Shown: positions 61,664 to 64,000 of the stretch, one piece after another | Numbering within the stretch: position 1 is the stretch's first letter | Layout: each line of letters begins with the position of its first letter | Source of the DNA: Bradyrhizobium septentrionale | GTDB taxonomy: Bacteria > Pseudomonadota > Alphaproteobacteria > Rhizobiales > Xanthobacteraceae | Reading direction: 5' to 3' | Assembly: GCF_011516645.4 (NCBI RefSeq) | Contig: NZ_CP088285.1 | Span: 1,178,001-1,242,000 of the forward strand | Length of the DNA stretch: 64,000 bases | Notes under the pieces: generated by a model | Told to the model about the DNA's origin: nothing | What the model saw: the letters and a program-made list of their open reading frames with translations, nothing else | Database searches by the model: none | Made by a program: the position numbers and the translations under genes

Positions 61664-63452
61664 TCAGGCCGGCAACAGCGTGCCGGATCGTGCTGCACTC
61701 GGCACCTCATCGAGCGGAAGGTCGAGCACCTCCTCGAATTCGACGATGTTGTCGATCTCCGTTCCCATCGCGATGTTGGTGACCCGCTCGAGGATGAACT
61801 CCACCACCACGGGCACGCGGTGCTTGGCCATCAATTCGCGCGCGGTCGCGAACGCCGCCTGGGCGTCGTTCGGGTCGGTCACCCGGATCGCCTTGCAGCC
61901 CAGCCCCTCCGCGACGGTGACGTGGTCGACACCGTAGACGCCGATCTCGGGCGCGTTGATGTTCTCGAACGAGAGCTGCACGTGATAGTCCATGTCGAAG
62001 CCGCGCTGGGCCTGCCGGATCAAGCCGAGATATGAATTGTTCACGACGACGTGGATGTAGGGCAGATTGAACTGGGCCCCGACCGCGAGTTCCTCGATCA
62101 GGAACTGGAAGTCGTAGTCACCCGACAGCGCGACAATGTCGCGGTCGGGGTCGGCGGCACGCACACCGAGCGCGGCCGGCAATGTCCAGCCGAGCGGACC
62201 GGCTTGGCCAGCATTGATCCAGTTACGCGGACGATAGACGTTGAGGAACTGGGCGCCCGCGATCTGCGACAATCCGATCACCGTCACGTAGCAGGTGTCG
62301 CGGCCGAAGGCCTTGTTCATCTCCTCGTAGACGCGCTGTGGCTTGATCGGGATGTTGTCGAAATGGCTCTTGCGCAGCATCGAACGCTTGCGGTCGCGGC
62401 AGGCAGCGGGCCAGGCTTGCCGATCGCGGAGCTTCCCTGACTTGCGCCACTCCTTCGCAACGCTCGCGAACATCTCCAGCGCGGCCTTGGCGTCCGACAC
62501 GATGCCGAGATCCGGATTGAACACGCGTCCGATCTGGGTCGGCTCGATGTCGACATGGACGAATTTGCGCCCCTTCGTGTAAGTCTCGATCGAACCGGTA
62601 ATGCCGGTTGGCCCAGCGATTTCCGATGCCGAGCACGAAGTCGGATTCCAGCATCGTGGCGTTGGCGTAGCGATGGCTGGTCTGCAGGCCGACCATCCCC
62701 GCCATCAGCGCGTGATCGTCGGGAATGGCGCCCCACGCCATCAGCGTCGGAACCACCGGGACGTTGACCGCTTCCGCGAAGGCGACCAGCAGCTCGGATG
62801 CATCGGCGTTGATCACGCCGCCGCCGGCCACGATCAGCGGCCGCTCCGCGGCGTTGAGCATCTCGAACGCCTTCTCGATCTGCTTTCGGGTCGCCGTCGG
62901 CTTGTAGACCGGCAGCGGCGAATAGGTCTCGTCGTCGAACTCGATCTCGGCCAGTTGCACGTCGAGCGGAAGATCGATCAGCACCGGTCCCGGCCGTCCC
63001 GACCGCATGACATGGAAAGCCTGGCTGAACACGCGCGGCACCAGCGCCGGCTCGCGCACGGTGACGGCCCATTTCGTCACCGGCTTTGCGATCGCCTCGA
63101 TGTCGACGGCCTGGAAATCTTCCTTGTAGAGCCGCGCGCGCGGCGCCTGACCGGTGATACAGAGGATCGGGATCGAATCCGCGATCGCCGAGTAGAGGCC
63201 GGTGATCATGTCGGTTCCGGCGGGTCCCGAGGTGCCGATGCAGACGCCGATATTGCCCGCCTTCGCCCTCGTATAGCCTTCCGCCATATGCGAGGCGCCT
63301 TCGACGTGCCGCGCCAGAATGTGCCGGATCGAGCCGTTCCGCTTCAGCGCGGAGTAAAGCGGGTTGATCGCGGCGCCGGGAACGCCGAACGCGCAGGTGA
63401 TCCCTTCGCGTTCGAGAATGCGCACTGCTGCATCGATTGCTCGCATCTTCAT
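61664..63452 (-). pseudogene. gcl: Glyoxylate carboligase with one-base frameshift
   Basis: The thiamine-diphosphate enzyme joins two glyoxylates to tartronate semialdehyde and CO2. Residues 1-284 read from ATG 63452 ([49 protein letters not shown]). The sequence then resumes in another frame ([20 protein letters not shown], then the ThDP half with [20 protein letters not shown]). Removing one A/T at 62600-62601 (minus strand CATTACC to CATACC) restores an unbroken protein of about 595 residues. Everything else looks intact, so it is either a very recent mutation or a sequencing error. It has Val in place of the usual catalytic Glu near residue 50, as known Gcl proteins do (not verified by alignment). 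Confidence 0.9.
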
Positions 63453-63633
63453 CTGATGATCCCGCTTCGCTAGGAGTTAACCTGAGCATGATCATCAGAC
63501 CCGCGAGCGTCGATCTCAACGCAATCGATGGGATTTTCCACGCTATGGCAGCGCACGCGATTTCTTGCGCGGCTTCAAGCGATTAACGTCGGCGAAGAAA
63601 TGGAAATGGTGATGGACGAAAATGCGGAAAGTC

Positions 63634-64000
63634 TCACGCCTGCGCTTGCTGCGTGCGGCTCCCGCGAAGCTCGGCGGTGAGTTCGGCTGCGATCTGGTGC
63701 ACGATCGTGCCGATGTCCGGCAAGCGTTCGTTCGTCAGCCGGTCCGCCGTGCCCGATACCGAAATCGCGGCAAATGGCTCGCTGCAGTCGTTGAAGACGA
63801 CGGCCGCCACGCAGCGCAGGCCGAGGCGGGCCTCTTCATCATCCACTGCATAACCCTGACGCCGCATGCTCTCCAATTCCTTGAACAGTTCGCCTGGCCG
63901 CACGATCGATTTTTCAGTCAGCCGCGGCATGCCCTGACGGCGGATGATCGCGTTGACGTCGGCATCGGAATAGGTCGCCAGCACCGCCTTGCCCACGCCC
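63634..64000 (-). CDS. IclR-family regulator, N-terminus beyond window
   Basis: The C-terminal effector domain of an IclR protein is readable (GVGKAVLATYSD, GYAVDDEEARLGLRCVAAVV, FNDCSEPFAAISVSG) and runs off the window edge without a start. The GTG that could open a short frame lies inside the conserved GVGKAVLA stretch, so the true start is further upstream. IclR-type GclR/AllR proteins control glyoxylate genes, and this gene lies directly upstream of gcl on the same strand. Confidence 0.88.
   Translation of the reverse strand, partial: GVGKAVLATYSDADVNAIIRRQGMPRLTEKSIVRPGELFKELESMRRQGYAVDDEEARLGLRCVAAVVFNDCSEPFAAISVSGTADRLTNERLPDIGTIVHQIAAELTAELRGSRTQQAQA

Noticed and set aside
63453..63633. 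An IclR operator between gcl and the IclR gene
   Set aside because: TTTTCCA at about 63535 and TGGAAA near 63600 resemble half-sites but are 60 bp apart and not arranged as a palindrome, so no site is claimed.

Overview
The window looks like chromosome from a high-GC alphaproteobacterium of the Bradyrhizobium/Rhodopseudomonas type. This rests on the strong GC bias at third codon positions, the Rhizobiales gene families, and several kinds of intergenic palindromic repeat that I associate with that group. The genus is an inference. I see no rRNA, tRNA, CRISPR array or prophage.

Layout. 1-882 is the end of an IS481-type insertion sequence cut by the window edge. 1.0-20 kb is a mixed accessory stretch: an RraA-like protein, an intact TonB-dependent receptor, an SDR, an outer-membrane protein, a divergent EF-Tu paralogue, a DUF2946 gene beside a twice-frameshifted TonB receptor, AraC and LysR regulators, an acyl-CoA dehydrogenase, an SDR without its catalytic Tyr, a double-DUF427 protein, a MOSC/oxidoreductase/ferredoxin fusion, a quinone-oxidoreductase-like enzyme and an XapX protein.

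20.8-43.0 kb is the centrepiece: about twenty co-directional genes, many overlapping or a few bases apart. In order they encode a periplasmic binding protein, an AraC regulator, two permeases, an ABC ATPase, a second ABC ATPase fused to a UPF0261 (Tm-1-like) domain, a PEP-hydrolase-like TIM barrel, a 964-residue flotillin-like protein built on 11-residue repeats, two START-fold proteins, a molybdenum hydroxylase whose large subunit is split over two genes, CoxD/CoxE-like maturation proteins, an amidohydrolase, a metallo-beta-lactamase-fold hydrolase, an SMP-30/isochorismatase fusion and a flavin reductase. I read this as import of an unknown, probably cyclic, compound followed by hydroxylation and ring or lactone opening. 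The cluster is bracketed by two inverted copies of the same composite repeat block (20050-20627 and 43246-43731).

43-64 kb holds a two-component system behind a Gly/His-rich secreted protein, a DUF1127 protein, Tex, a sugar-lactone pair (aldo/keto reductase and amidohydrolase), a TetR/YdhR divergent pair with a twin palindromic operator, a GFA protein, another periplasmic binding protein, a phenylacetate set (paaG, paaZ, TetR regulator, matching palindromes), and a glyoxylate set (gcl, hyi, glxR) in which gcl has a one-base frameshift. The window ends inside an IclR-type regulator that probably controls the glyoxylate genes.

Three genes are broken (TonB receptor, gcl, AraC remnant). The two frameshifted ones could be real decay or sequence errors.
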